Origin: Tipula vernalis
Taxonomy: Eukaryota > Arthropoda > Insecta > Diptera > Tipulidae
Assembly: GCA_958295665.1 (NCBI GenBank)
Contig: OY282560.1
Span: forward strand, 257,653,368 to 257,717,367
Direction: 5' to 3'
DNA: 64,000 bases
Part shown: positions 8,857 to 19,894 of the stretch, one piece after another
Position numbering within the stretch: the stretch's first letter is position 1
Layout: each line of letters starts with the position of its first letter
Program-made: the position numbers and the translations under genes
The notes under the pieces: generated by a model
What the model was told of the DNA's origin: nothing
The model's database searches: none
What the model saw: only the letters and a program-made list of their open reading frames with translations

Positions 8857-11660
8857 GTGGGTAATTATATGACTAGCGATAAATATTGGTTTAATATATA
8901 TTACCATAACACGGGTGGAATGCGCACAAAAGTGGATACATTTTTTACATTGGTTGTGGAAGAAGATTATGACATCATAGTCATAACTGAGACATGGCTG
9001 GTTCCTGCTATAAAGAATGAGGAATTCTTTCCTGCATATTACATAGTTTTCCGCAGAGATCGGCACGAAACTGGAGAGTGTCTGGATGTTGGTGGTGGTC
9101 TACTAATAGCTGTAATAGATCAGTATAAATGTCTACAAATTAATATTGCATCCGGTGATATTGAAATCCTTTTAGTAAAGGTAAAAATGGCCAAAGGAAA
9201 TCTTTTCGTTTGTGCTACGTATGTTCCCGGGAAATCTACAAGTGATTTCCTTAATGAATTTATCGATATAATTGGAAATAAGATTCAATTCAAAATGGAA
9301 GAAAATGATAGTTTGTACATCGTGGGTGATTTTAACTTTCCAAACTTAAATTGGAAACGAATTGACGAAATACTTACACCGTTTGGTAACACTGCCAACA
9401 CTTCATTCGTGATAGATTCATTTTTTGAAATGGGTGTAAGTCAACATAACGAAGTGCACAATCAGAATGGCTCACTTTTGGATCTTGTTTTCACTGACGA
9501 TAATTTACATCCATCAGTGCAATCTTGTGAAGACCTGGCTCGCTCATCAAGTATTCATCATACACCGTTGTTAATTAAGTTAAGTTTTCAATGTTTCGAC
9601 GATTATGTTCCAAATGATAATATTTTAATCTTTGATTTTAGAAATGGTGATTATGACTCTCTAAATGGATTTCTTGAAAGTATTTCCCGGGATTTCCTTT
9701 GTAATGAGAAGGATATTGAAATTATGACTAGCCGGTTTTACGAACTTTTGTACGCGGGGATGGATCCATTCATTCCAAAAATTGTCAACAAACATAATTC
9801 GTATCGTGAAAAGAGGTTCAACAAAAAACTTGTTAATTTATATAACCGTAAAACCAAGGCACACAAACTGTATAAAAAGACGAACACATCAGCTGATTAT
9901 GCATTGTATTCTCACCTTCGGTATGAGTTTAAGGTTTTGAATCAATTTATGTATGGTAATTATTTGTTAGAAATTGAATCTGGTATCAAGTCCAATCCAT
10001 CGTGTTTCTGGCATTATATTAACTCTAAAAGGAAATCTGTTGGTTATCCTTTAACCATGAGTTATAATGATAGGCAAGCTCATGATCTAAATGCTGTTTG
10101 TGAATTATTTACAACGTTTTTCAAATCCGTTTATTCAGTCGAAAATGTTTTAACATCGCCCAGTGATCAAGTCTTGATCAATAATCATATTCACTGTATT
10201 TCTTCTTTTACGGGGGAACAAATCAAAACGGCTTTAGTTGGAATTAATAGTAAAATGTCTATGGGCCCTGATGGTATTCCCTCACTATTCATAAATAATT
10301 GCGCCGAAGCCTTAAGTGGCCATTTAGCACATTTATTTAATTACAGCCTTAGGCAAGGTATTTTTCCCCAGTGCTGGAAGCCCTCATATGTAATTCCAGA
10401 ATTTAAATCGGGACCTAAAAATTCAGCTGAGAATTATAGATGAGCAGTTATATTATCTGTTATCGCTAAACTTTTTGAAAAACTGGTAAAGGATTGTATT
10501 TATCTTAATATTAAAAACTTAATTGTTCCCCAACAGCACGGTTTTTTTCTGGTAGATCAACGACAACCAATCTTGCGGTATTTGTTAATGAGCGATATGC
10601 TGTTTAGAAAAAGGTGCCCAAGTTGACACTATCTATACAGATTTCAGTAAGGCCTTTGACAAAATTAATCACAAATTATTAATTGATAAATTGATTAAAG
10701 TGAATTCTAATTTTATTCCTATAAAATGGTTATCATCTTATTTGTCGCAAAGATCTCAACTAGTACGTATTGATCAAAATTATTCTGAGAAGTTTACAGT
10801 CTCATCTGGTGTTCCTCAAGGCGGTCATTTAGGTCCATTATTATTTATTGTGCAGATTACCTTAAAATTTACGCTACTATCCGAAATGGCGCAGACGTTT
10901 TATTGGTACAACAGGACCTTAATCGGTTTAGTGATTGGACTACCGTAAATCGTTTAGCTCTCAATATCTCCAAATGTAAAACTATGTCATTTGCATGAAT
11001 TAAGATATTAATTGTAGCTTCGTACAGTTTACAAAACGTGGAAATAGAGTTACTCAGTTTATTGATTTAGGTGTTTTGTTTACAGGTAACCTAAGTTTTA
11101 CTAAACATATAGAAATGATTGTAGCTAGAGCCGGCTCGATGCTTGGTTTTATAAAAAGACTTGCTCGTCAATTTTCTGACCCATATACTCTCAAGATATT
11201 ATATACTGCTTTTGTTAGGCCTATTTTGGAATACGCTGTAGTTAATTGGAGTTCTGGTTATAAAATCTTTAGTGATCGTTTTGAGCGGATTAAAAAAAAG
11301 TTCTTAATATTTGCCCTCCGAAGACTTCCAAGGTCAACTTCAGGATTTAGTTTACCTTCTTATGCCGGTCGTTGTACATTTTGAACATTCGTAGTCTTGA
11401 ATTCAGAAGAGAAATGATTCATGCAGTATTTGCTCGGGATGTAATTTGTGCTAAGATTAATTCCCCGGAATTGCTTGACTTATATTCCATTTACGTTCCT
11501 AAGAGAATTCTTCGTCCACGACAGTTAAGACTGAGTATTGCCTTTCATCGTACGAATTATGGAATTGATGAACCGGTCACACCGGTCAAAATATTTTAAC
11601 CAATATTCAGAACTTTTCGATTTTAACATTTCAAGGGGTCTTTTAAAGAATCGTATTCGA
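8857..11660 (+). pseudogene. CR1-like ORF2 (endonuclease + RT), broken
   Basis: A 528-codon frame (8857-10443) starts with the AP endonuclease: YYHNTGGMRTK, ITETWL, GDFNFPNLNW at about residue 155 and SLLDLVFTDD near 207. The RT starts at about residue 466 (KMSMGPDGIPS) and is cut by TGA 10441-10443 inside the usual 'NYRP' motif. Beyond it, in shifting frames: SVIAKLFEKL, QQHGFF, TTTNLAVF, VDTIYTDFSKAFDKINH (catalytic Asp), SSGVPQGGHLGPLLFI, then a short deletion and CADYLKIYA in place of the usual YADD box. The thumb and tail (LSFTKHIEMI, PILEYAVVNW, LDLYSIYVPKRILR) end near 11660. Stops, frameshifts and loss of the YADD box make it inactive. Confidence 0.85.
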
Positions 11661-11756
11661 AATAATAATTTGTAACACTTTTTTATTTACAAAATTATTG
11701 GTATTGTAACCTATGCTATTTGTTAGTGCTGGTAATAAATAAATATATAAATTTCT

Positions 11757-13287
11757 AAATTCAGAATGACTAACCCATACTTAGTCTTTCAAACAAAATA
11801 ATTAGCCCATTACAATTAATCACCGCTACCTGCATCGGCAAGTATGTATGAATGATACCAATAAATCAAATACAAATTTTATACTTCGAAGAGACGAATG
11901 CGTTCGACTCGAATTCACAAATAGCCCCCAGAATGTAACCAAATTTTTTCTTATGTTAGATAGTGTCATAAGAGTAGTCGTGCTATAGAAGCAAAGAGTT
12001 TAACATTTTTTCCAAAATTTACGTCAATTCTATTGGAATGTAATCAAAAATATACTCAACAAGAAAGAAATCGCTTGAATGAAATTTATGAGTTACATAC
12101 TTCCTAAATGAAGGAAGCGAAAAAACAAAATTCTAAACAGACGAGAAAATATATAGAAAACAAAAAATCCGACGATCATGAATTTATTTAGAGGGGAAAC
12201 AGAACATGACAGACCGATTAGACAGACATTTAAGATACATTTCTAATTTGTTCGTTCGCAATACAATTAAATTAGGAAAAAACTTTATACATACTAAAGA
12301 AAAGATATGTCATCAAACAATATATGGGCGAAGGCTAAGCAAAAGAAGTTTTTCTATTTGTATTTCATCGATTGATTGTTAATATCATTCGCATGATTAA
12401 TTCATGAGGGATTTTATCTTACAAATATATTTCAATCAATGAACTCTTTTATATGGATGTCCTAGATTTCGAGATTTGTATAACAACAAATCAATAAAAT
12501 ATTTAGTTTACCAAAATAGAAAAGGTAAAACACTGTGTTTTTGTGTCTTAACTACTTATTAGAGTTTATAATTCAACTATGTAAAAATTTTTTGAAAAGA
12601 CTAACGTAGAAAAGAAGATAATTTGGTTTGCTTTTTAATTCCATGTTATGAATTGGTGTAAATGTTTATCTAACATAAACAGAAATCTTCCTGTTTTTGT
12701 GATAAAAATATTTACTTTGTAGACGGTACGCTACGTTATTTGCTCGATTAGAGTATGTTTTATTTTAAAAAGGTAATATTTTTTTTCTGATTAAAAGAAA
12801 TTTCTTAAAGATAAATTCGCACGATTGATGTACGAGTTGGATTATGTTTATACATATAAATAAACTGAAGAAAATGAAGATGATTGTTTCCATTGTTTCA
12901 TTAAAGATTAAATTATTTTATTATACGATGATGTTGGTGAATTTGCTTAAGTGAATACATTTCAGACATTCTCCAATGCCATTAACAACTGTTTTTTATA
13001 TTCATTTGTGAGAATTTTATTATAACCTCTAGAGAAATGACCAGTCTAAAAAATTAAAATGGATAGATGTCAGTGACCTAATAGACTTGGTGCTAAAGTT
13101 TCGTACCATGTGCGGCTAAAAACTTTAATTAGAACATATGTAAGTTCTACCGCCTATTCTTTTTAAATTGTATTTTTAGGGTATTTGTAAATTATAACTT
13201 TGAAAAGAAATTTAGCAAATTTCGGAAGATTATCGGATTTCCATAGTGTACCTTCAATTACAAATGTCTTGTGCATTGTTAATCCAA
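11757..13287. other. AT-rich non-coding stretch
   Basis: No coding segment, repeat array or long inverted repeat recognised. Confidence 0.5.
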
Positions 13288-13323
13288 CCACAAATTAGAT
13301 AACTATAGTTATCTAATTTGTGG
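13288..13323. repeat. Perfect 36-bp palindrome flanked by CCAA
   Basis: CCACAAATTAGATAACTA (13288-13305) is followed immediately by its exact reverse complement to 13323. CCAA lies directly before (13284-13287) and directly after (13324-13327), as a 4-bp target duplication would. Confidence 0.85.
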
Positions 13324-13813
13324 CCAAACTCGATTTTGATGTGCGCGATTTTGTGTTTTTTCATTCTTTTTCAACAAAAAAAAGTTATGTGTTGCAGTAA
13401 ATAGTATTGAATAATACTTTTTTAGTACTCATTCTCATTCTAATGCAAGCAAATCACACAAAAACGTATAGATTAAATATAAATCAGCTATTATGAAAAA
13501 AATCATTTAAAACGGTGTCCGAAACTTGTGATAAATAAATTTTAGTATTAAATTAATTTTTTAGTACAAAATTTTGACTTTTATTTGAAAAACATTACCC
13601 AACATTGACAATTTTTTATTATTCGAGTAGAATCGTAAGGCTCTTCACGAGGTATTTCTCAATTCCTTATCTTCGCATTTGTGCAGCCGCGCAATTTTGA
13701 CATCTTTTCCTATTGGTTGAAATTTTTTATAAAAATTACGACAAAATGCTCAACAAACACCAAAATAACACGGTGACTGACTGCTTATTTGGGCAACGCA
13801 ATTCCGCAATCAA

Positions 13814-13889
13814 GGCTGCGGTCGAATTCTCGAGTCAATCCGGTAAATGCATTTACCTTTTTTTATGAAGAGAGAATTCGACCGCAGCC
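13814..13889. repeat. Perfect 18-bp inverted repeat with 40-bp loop
   Basis: GGCTGCGGTCGAATTCTC (13814-13831) pairs exactly with 13872-13889. The outer TTTGGGC at about 13787 also matches GCCCAAA at 13887-13893, so a ~20-bp block seems inserted in the left arm of a longer original palindrome. GC-rich arms stand out in AT-rich flanks. Confidence 0.8.
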
Positions 13890-14078
13890 CAAATGTAGAA
13901 TGGCACATTTTTGTGTACAATCGGAATTCCTTTTACCAGTTTTATCTTTTTTTGGAAACGATATTTTTTATTGATAACGTTATCTAATTTTATCGTATCC
14001 AATAAAAACGTAAGCATCCCTGTCAATCCAAAATACAGCTATAATTACAAACATGTGACTATTCAATGTTTTCAGGGT

Positions 14079-14218
14079 CTATTCGCTAATTCATACGGTG
14101 TGATGCTAACAGAACTAACAGAAAATAAAATAAAGGAGACAAGTGAATCACTGTACCGCGAATTATCAAACAGGTTCACTACATTCGGATAGAGCTCTGT
14201 GTGTTTATTAGCGAATAG
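14079..14218. repeat. 12-bp inverted repeat CTATTCGCTAAT
   Basis: CTATTCGCTAAT at 14079-14090 and its exact complement at 14207-14218 enclose about 116 bp. Could be the ends of a small TIR element; no target duplication found. Confidence 0.4.
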
Positions 14219-14221
14219 CGC

Positions 14222-14494
14222 ACTTGAATTATATGTGGAATTTATTCGCATTTCGCAGAAGAACTTGACGGACATAAAATATTCTTATACATATTTTGGT
14301 AATTTTTTTTCCCCTTCATACCAACTTAAAAAAGCATAATTTTTTTCTCGTATTAAAAAAAATAATTTTTTTTAAGTTGTAAGGAGGGGAAAAAATTACC
14401 AAAAAGTTGAGAAAAGTTTATTTCCGTCAAGTTTTTTTGTTGCGAAATTACGATAAAAGTTACTGAAATTATTTTTCGAGTATGCGCCATAAGG
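14222..14494. repeat. Degenerate copy of the 56414-56646 palindromic MITE
   Basis: The right half (GGGGAAAAAATTACCAAAA, then GTTTATTTCCGTCAAG, GTTGCGAAATTACGATAAAA, TTTTTCGAGTATGCGCCATA at about 14389-14493) matches the right arm of the near-perfect palindrome at 56414-56646. The left half is more diverged (AACTTGACGGACATAAA, TTTTGGTAATTTTTTTTCCC). Same family, older insertion. Confidence 0.75.
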
Positions 14495-15208
14495 CCAAAT
14501 ACAAGGAAGCCGGTAGCCGTAGCTGAATATTCATTAAATATAAATTAATACTCTAACTAATAGACCAGATTTTTTAAAAATACTGTTTTACCAATAATTT
14601 TATGAATCGATTGGCCCTTAAGAGTCTAAAACACTACCCTTACATTTGTATATTTGTACCAAATCGCATTTTTCTGGTAAAAATTGAAAAATACCCCTTT
14701 TTATGAATACAAACTTCAAACAATTTTTTAAAATGTTTAATTAATTCATATGCATCGATATACATACATACATATTAAACCAAATACAACCACGTAAAAT
14801 GAATAAAAATGAATTTATGAGTTGAATTTTCTGATTCTGATAAATGACAATTTTTCTTGACATTTTTGTATTAGTACCAAATATTCTCACTGTAAATTTG
14901 CGATTCTGATAAAATGAGCTAAGACATTTATAGTAGTTTAAACCAGTTAAGAATCCGTATTGTAAGAAATTATTTTCAAATAAATTTTTACTGACATACA
15001 TTTTATTTAAACAACAATCTGAAAAAATTACGCCGAAATTAAAATCAGTGGCTATTTGCTTCAATTTGGCACATTATTATTTGTGACATTTTGAGATCAT
15101 ATTATCAGAATATTTTTAGTACTCACGATTACATTGTTATTTTATATTAACTAACATTTTAGTACAAAGTCACAAAAATATGTCATTTGATCAGAATCTA
15201 GCACCATC
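14495..15208. other. AT-rich non-coding stretch
   Basis: No gene or repeat recognised. Open frames present on both strands have no recognisable motifs. Confidence 0.5.
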
Positions 15209-15382
15209 ACAGGTCATCCTTGAGTTACGTTATTTTTGACTTACATCCTTTATAAATTATTTGAGTTACGTCGAGTTTCGTTTATTTTATATTTTTACTT
15301 ATTTCTGTTATTGTACTTACGTCATTTTTACTTTCGTCGCGATTTCATAAATATATCAACGACGAAACTCAAGGATGACCTG
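15209..15382. repeat. 174-bp TIR element with TTACGTC subterminal motifs
   Basis: Perfect 18-bp terminal inverted repeats ACAGGTCATCCTTGAGTT (15209-15226 and complement 15365-15382). The interior is packed with TTACGTY/TTTCGTY copies in direct orientation, a pattern expected of transposase-binding subterminal repeats. Non-autonomous DNA element; superfamily not assignable. Confidence 0.75.
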
Positions 15383-15680
15383 TATTAGTAACGTGGCTCT
15401 TGCCACTTGAGTAATGGAATAACGATTTTAATTGCTTTGTTTAAAATGTGTTGTTTTAGAATTTCGTGCTTCTATAGTCACCTAATTGATAAATGTTTGG
15501 AATTTGGATACATTTATTATAAACTGTGCACATATTTTCATCTATTGATTCATCACATAATAAGCACGTGGATTCATCTTTCGACTATAAACTAATTATA
15601 TCATACATTATGATTTAATGACAAATACAAAAATGTTAGGGTCTAACCGACTCCTCGAATGACACTTTTCCCACAAATTT

Positions 15681-16301
15681 AGTGAGGAATACATTAAAGT
15701 AGAAGAGGAAAAAAAATTTGTAAAAGCTGGAAAGGCATCATTGCCGGAAGGCGACAAAGATGAAGATAAATGTCGATGGAGTGGACATGCCTGGTTCAAA
15801 AGACGATTTAAAACAAAGAATTATACTGTACGTAATCTATGTATATGTGAAGATACAGCTTAGTTTCTCAGAAATTTGAACCCCAATTCGGAATATTATG
15901 ATCCAAAAATACGTTCTGTGAGGGATATTCTTGAACCAAAATCACATCCTGAAGAGTATAATGATTTTTTGTTCACTAAGTTTAGAAGTAAATAAATAAA
16001 ATAATTTTTTAGAGTTGAGCTGTGTACTGGAGACGCAAAAATATTCTGAAGCAGAACTAAATTGGAATTGCTACAACAAGAATATGACAAAAACAAAGAA
16101 GAATTTAAATCTCATGTGAAAGATACAATTTTAGAAAAATATGGTGCGGAGGGGCATTTCCAAGTTCCACCAAAATCTTTGTTGCTTGCACAAACTGAAA
16201 CTACACTGAATATTCTCGAAGTGAAAAGAATCATTAAAGGACAAGAGAAACAAATCATTCGAAGCCGATGTGAAAAAGATTTATATTTGAATAATCACTG
16301 A
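15681..16301 (+). pseudogene. Slu7: SLU7 splicing-factor pseudogene (3' part)
   Basis: Reading through frame changes gives SEEYIKVEEEKKFVKAGKAS, VDGVDMPGSKDDLKQR, TVRNLCICEDTA*FLRNLNP and NSEYYDPKIRS, then after a degraded stretch ELLQQEYDKNKEEFKSHVKD, ILEKYGAEGHF, PPKSLLLAQTE and IIKGQEKQIIRSR ending at TGA 16299-16301. These follow, in order, the conserved C-terminal half of the pre-mRNA splicing factor SLU7 (second-step factor, nuclear). A Lys codon has become TAG, there are frameshifts around 15752 and 15815, and the region corresponding to 'GD..RYTGD...' is scrambled. The order without obvious introns suggests a retrocopy, but I cannot see a poly(A) tail or duplication. The SLU7 zinc knuckle end is not present. 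Confidence 0.75.
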
Positions 16302-16770
16302 AGATGTTTATTTGAAATTATTTAATAAACATATTAAAATGTATCCAACTATATATTTATGCTTCTTAAAAATTTTTTATCTACCACAATTTCCAGTAAG
16401 GCTAATTTATTTTATTTCAATGATTCAGTTTCATTAAATCACATCATTTAACAGGGTTCAAACAAATAATTCCCGATCGTTTTTTTGATAAACTGCGTGT
16501 GCCATTCGTTGCACTTATGTGACAAAACGGTCATCTCGAACGTTTGTTACTCTTCTTCCTCCCGTACCTTACAGACTGGTGTGCAACCCTGTTTCGAAAT
16601 ATCGCGACGAAACACGTTGTGCGCTACTATGGGAAATCCGGAACTTATTAGCGATGTAGCGTTGGTTTCTCCCATCTTCCAACAATGACACGATCGCCGC
16701 TGCACTTTCTGACTTTAGCGGCATAATAAAAATGGAACTTACTGATACATTTCAATTTTTCATGGTTTTG
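16302..16770. other. Non-coding; GC-richer patch 16480-16720
   Basis: No recognised gene. 16480-16720 is visibly less AT-rich than its surroundings and holds an open frame of 67 codons without known motifs; it may be an old repeat fragment. Confidence 0.4.
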
Positions 16771-18000
16771 AATGACCTAGAATTTGGTTTTTGTTTCACG
16801 TTTCCAGCGAGTGCGGTTCAAGAAGTATTCACATTTGAAAATTTAATTATAAGCGATGTTGTAGGATAGGTAAAAAGCTCAGCCACATGATTAGACAAAG
16901 TTAGCTATAGTAATATTTTCTAAGGTTGTTTTGAATGACCTAGAATTTGGTTTTTGTTTTAAGTATACACCTACTGCCAGTCAAAAAATATTCGTACCAA
17001 ATTTAGTTATAAGCCATGTTTTGTGATAGTTAAGTAAAAAAACTTAGACACATGATTAAAAAAAGTAAGCTATGGTAATATTTTCTATGATTGTTCTGAA
17101 TGGCCTAGAATTTGGTTTTTGTTTTACGTTTCCAAATAGTGCGGTTCAAGACGTATTCACATTTGAAAATTTAGTTATAAGGCATGTTGTGGATAAGTAA
17201 AAAAACTCAGCCACATGATTATACAAAGTACAAAGTATTCTATGGTAGGTGGTTTGGCGTCTGTTGGAGGGGGGGGGGGGGGAGGGGGGGGTACCATGTT
17301 AAGTAGATTAATCTACCAGTTCCGTAACCTTCTAGTAGGGTGCGCAACACGTGAGCTGTTCTGGTCATGTATTAGACAACTGCGTGATGGGTACAATTGG
17401 GTAAGGGGTAACCTGTTCACAATTCGCAAGTGTACGTGCTGCCTCCTCGTGGAAACCACTGGTAACTAAGGTCTGGTATGAATGGCTGATAGGTTAATCA
17501 GTCCAAAGTATGCGGACTCTGGATATCAGGCACCCTCCAGTTTTATTTTAGCCTTTCTGTAGTAAAGCTGGGTGACCTACGTAAGAGTAAAATCAAGCGG
17601 AAGACGGGGCAGGGGTAGGAACATACGGGAGTGGGACAGCCCTCTCGGAGTCCTTGGGTTCCAATGCTACCGTCTTTCTAGCGGAACTACATGTTGTAGT
17701 AAACATCTAGGAGGGAGAGCAATAAGCCCAGATAGTATGTATCATGTACTGGCTAGCAGTATTATCAAGTTAATTAAGAACCTGAATATTGATTGGACGG
17801 ATAATTAAGCAGGGTTCTGCACAATAGGTCTTTTAAGTCGCAGAGCGAGGTGGCATAACGCCCACATGGTCATTAAATAATAATAATAATGCTATGGTAG
17901 TGTTTTCTAAGATTATTTTGAATGACCTTGAAATTTGTTTTTGTTTCAGATTTCCAGCTAGTGCAGTTCAAAAGATATTCGCATAAAAAAAAAATTTAGG
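16771..18000 (+). repeat. ~165-bp tandem repeat, four units, split by an insertion
   Basis: The landmark AATGACCTAGAATTTGGTTT occurs at 16771, 16934 and 17099 (periods 163 and 165). A fourth unit (AATGACCTTGAAATTTG at 17921) continues the array after a 643-bp retroelement insertion; removing the insertion and one target copy gives a period near 170. Units are diverged. A lone related copy lies at about 25908-25970. Confidence 0.8.
17249..17891 (+). mobile_element. 5'-truncated non-LTR element or SINE with (TAA)n tail and 9-bp target duplication
   Basis: CTATGGTAG is present at 17240-17248 and again at 17892-17900, flanking a 643-bp segment that ends in TAAATAATAATAATAAT. The insert is markedly GC-richer than the array it sits in. 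It carries a G-run (17269-17291) near its 5' end and open frames without recognisable domains. (TAA)n tails are typical of I-clade elements, so a truncated I-type 3' UTR is the best guess. Confidence 0.75.
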
Positions 18001-19531
18001 GTGGTTTCTCTGCCAGTGAGTTTACTAACGTGAATGTAGAAAACCACTTTATGTTTAAAAATCATTTTATAAGCGAATACTGCTAAACATTTGTTAAACG
18101 TAATCGGCCTTTTATCCTAGGACCGGACACGAAATCAAGGCAAGTGATTTCAAATTAAAGAAAATTTTTTCGGCTTCAACTCTTACTCGAAAAGATGGTT
18201 GATATTTTACATAGTTTCGGAGAAATTTGTAAAATACCGAAGAAGGTAGGAATTTTACCTTTCGTAAGGCTATTTTTACTGGGATTTATATAAATGCCCG
18301 ATAACTATGCTGCCAAATCGAAATAAACATATTTAATAAAAATGTAAAAGTTTCTATTTGGAAAAAATGTATTTTTTTAATTTTTACTAGACAAACACGA
18401 TTTGGTGCACTTTCGGTGCATTTGTATGCGTTATAGTTCTAGTACATAAAAAAGAATTGTTTCATTTTATTCGTATAAACAAACATTATATTCACGTTGA
18501 TTGCCCTAAACAATATTCAAACCTGATTTTTTTATTTAATTTTTAGTGTAAGGTTTTAGAAATTCATCCTTAAAAATTGATAAAATTAATTGGTTGATAT
18601 TAATTTATATTGAGATTGATTTTTGTTCTATGAAACTTTGACAAGAACTAAAGCCAAACTAAGTGTCTTATGATGATTAGAATTTGAGTTATAAAATGTT
18701 AGTCATTTGATTTCAAATGAACATTTTTTCGGCTTTACACGGTGTAAACAATAAAAAATTAACAAGATTTTTTTATTCCGTTGACCCTTCTTTCTGAGAA
18801 AGGTGAATGCATTTACGTATAGTTGCTCTAAATATTGGCCCGCTGCTTAAGAATATATTTAAATGCACATTGCCTAGAATGTATAGATTGAACCTGTTTG
18901 ATAAATCATACAGGCGTGCAGTTTAACACAGTGTACGTCGTACCGTATGTACAATTAATTTTACTGAACACCCAGTTTACTATGTGTGTACAGTCATACA
19001 CTATGCGCTGCGGCATTTGTTAAAAAAAATTGTTTTTTAATTAATTTGTATTCCTTACTCCCACGAAAAATTACTTTTCCGGCCACTTAAAACATACTAA
19101 TTAAAAATAAACTAAACTACTAAAAAAATAACACTAACTTTGTTAAATTACATATTTATGTGTATTATTTACGTTTAGGATTTTTATTATTTATAGGTTT
19201 TAATTTGTACACCTCGTACATACCCTTTAACTGTAAATTCATTGACACCGTGTATAAAAAAAATGTAGACCGGTCGCAATAAAAAACGTCGTACATCATT
19301 GTGAATTTACCCCGGTTTAACATAAGTCGAAGTTTATAGTGTAAATTTACGTTGAATAATAAAACTCCGTGTAAAATTTGACAGCACACTGCACTGCACA
19401 GTGCGAATTATCAAAAAGTTCATAGTTTGCTTCAACAATGAAACATTTACGAATTCAGCCGCTGCGCAGTATGCAGCAATTTGATCAAAAATTATGTTAT
19501 GCAGCGAAAGCTGACATAACCTAGTGCAAGT
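18001..19531. other. AT-rich non-coding stretch
   Basis: No gene or long repeat recognised. Confidence 0.5.
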
Positions 19532-19894
19532 TTAAATTAATTTGGCCACATATTCAGGGTAAAGTCCTTTTAAACGTTTTTGAGAACGCGAATAATCTGA
19601 TGTGTGGTTGTTATTCAGGTTCCGCTCTGCCAACAAAGGTTTATACTGAGTGCTCCTATTTTTAACGTCGAATTCTACGAGCATTCGTCGTAGTTTTTGT
19701 TTTGCTTTTCGTAGATTTATTGTTGGATTTTCCTTAAACAACTTCAAAATGACCTTATCGTCTTTCCCTAAAGTAACTCTGTCTAAACCTCTTCCAGGTA
19801 AATCATTCATAATTCCAGAGCCTTTGTACCCATAATCCACTTCTTCAAAAAAGGCACAGTTGCTTTGGTATTTCCTGCTACCTGATTCTCTCAT
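19532..19894 (-). pseudogene. Tc1-like transposase fragment (DNA-binding half)
   Basis: A 120-codon frame on the minus strand contains GRGLDRVTLGKDDKVILKLF, KENPTINLRKAKQKL and KPLLAERN. The order 'GRGR..T..DD..I.....KNPT...R.....L' followed by 'KPLL.E.H' matches the second helix-turn-helix and linker of Tc1-family transposases. The catalytic domain is absent. The N-terminal ~30 residues (FFEEVDYGYKGSG) are not recognised. Medium confidence because the similarity is short and decayed. Confidence 0.5.

Larger units (their letters stand above)
7492..11756 (+). mobile_element. CR1/Jockey-superfamily non-LTR retrotransposon
   Basis: A 5' duplicated leader, a decayed ORF1, an ORF2 with AP endonuclease and reverse transcriptase, and an A/T-rich 3' end (AATAAATAAATATATAAAT at about 11734-11752) give the layout of a CR1-group element. 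Unlike the R1-clade copies its codon use is very AT-rich, like the surrounding DNA. The exact 5' boundary is uncertain because no target duplication is visible. Confidence 0.75.

Noticed and set aside
14741..15064. 107-codon minus-strand open frame
   Set aside because: AT-rich composition, no motif and no splice or start support.
17215..17469. Gly-run open frame
   Set aside because: Crosses the insertion junction and is made by the poly-G tract.
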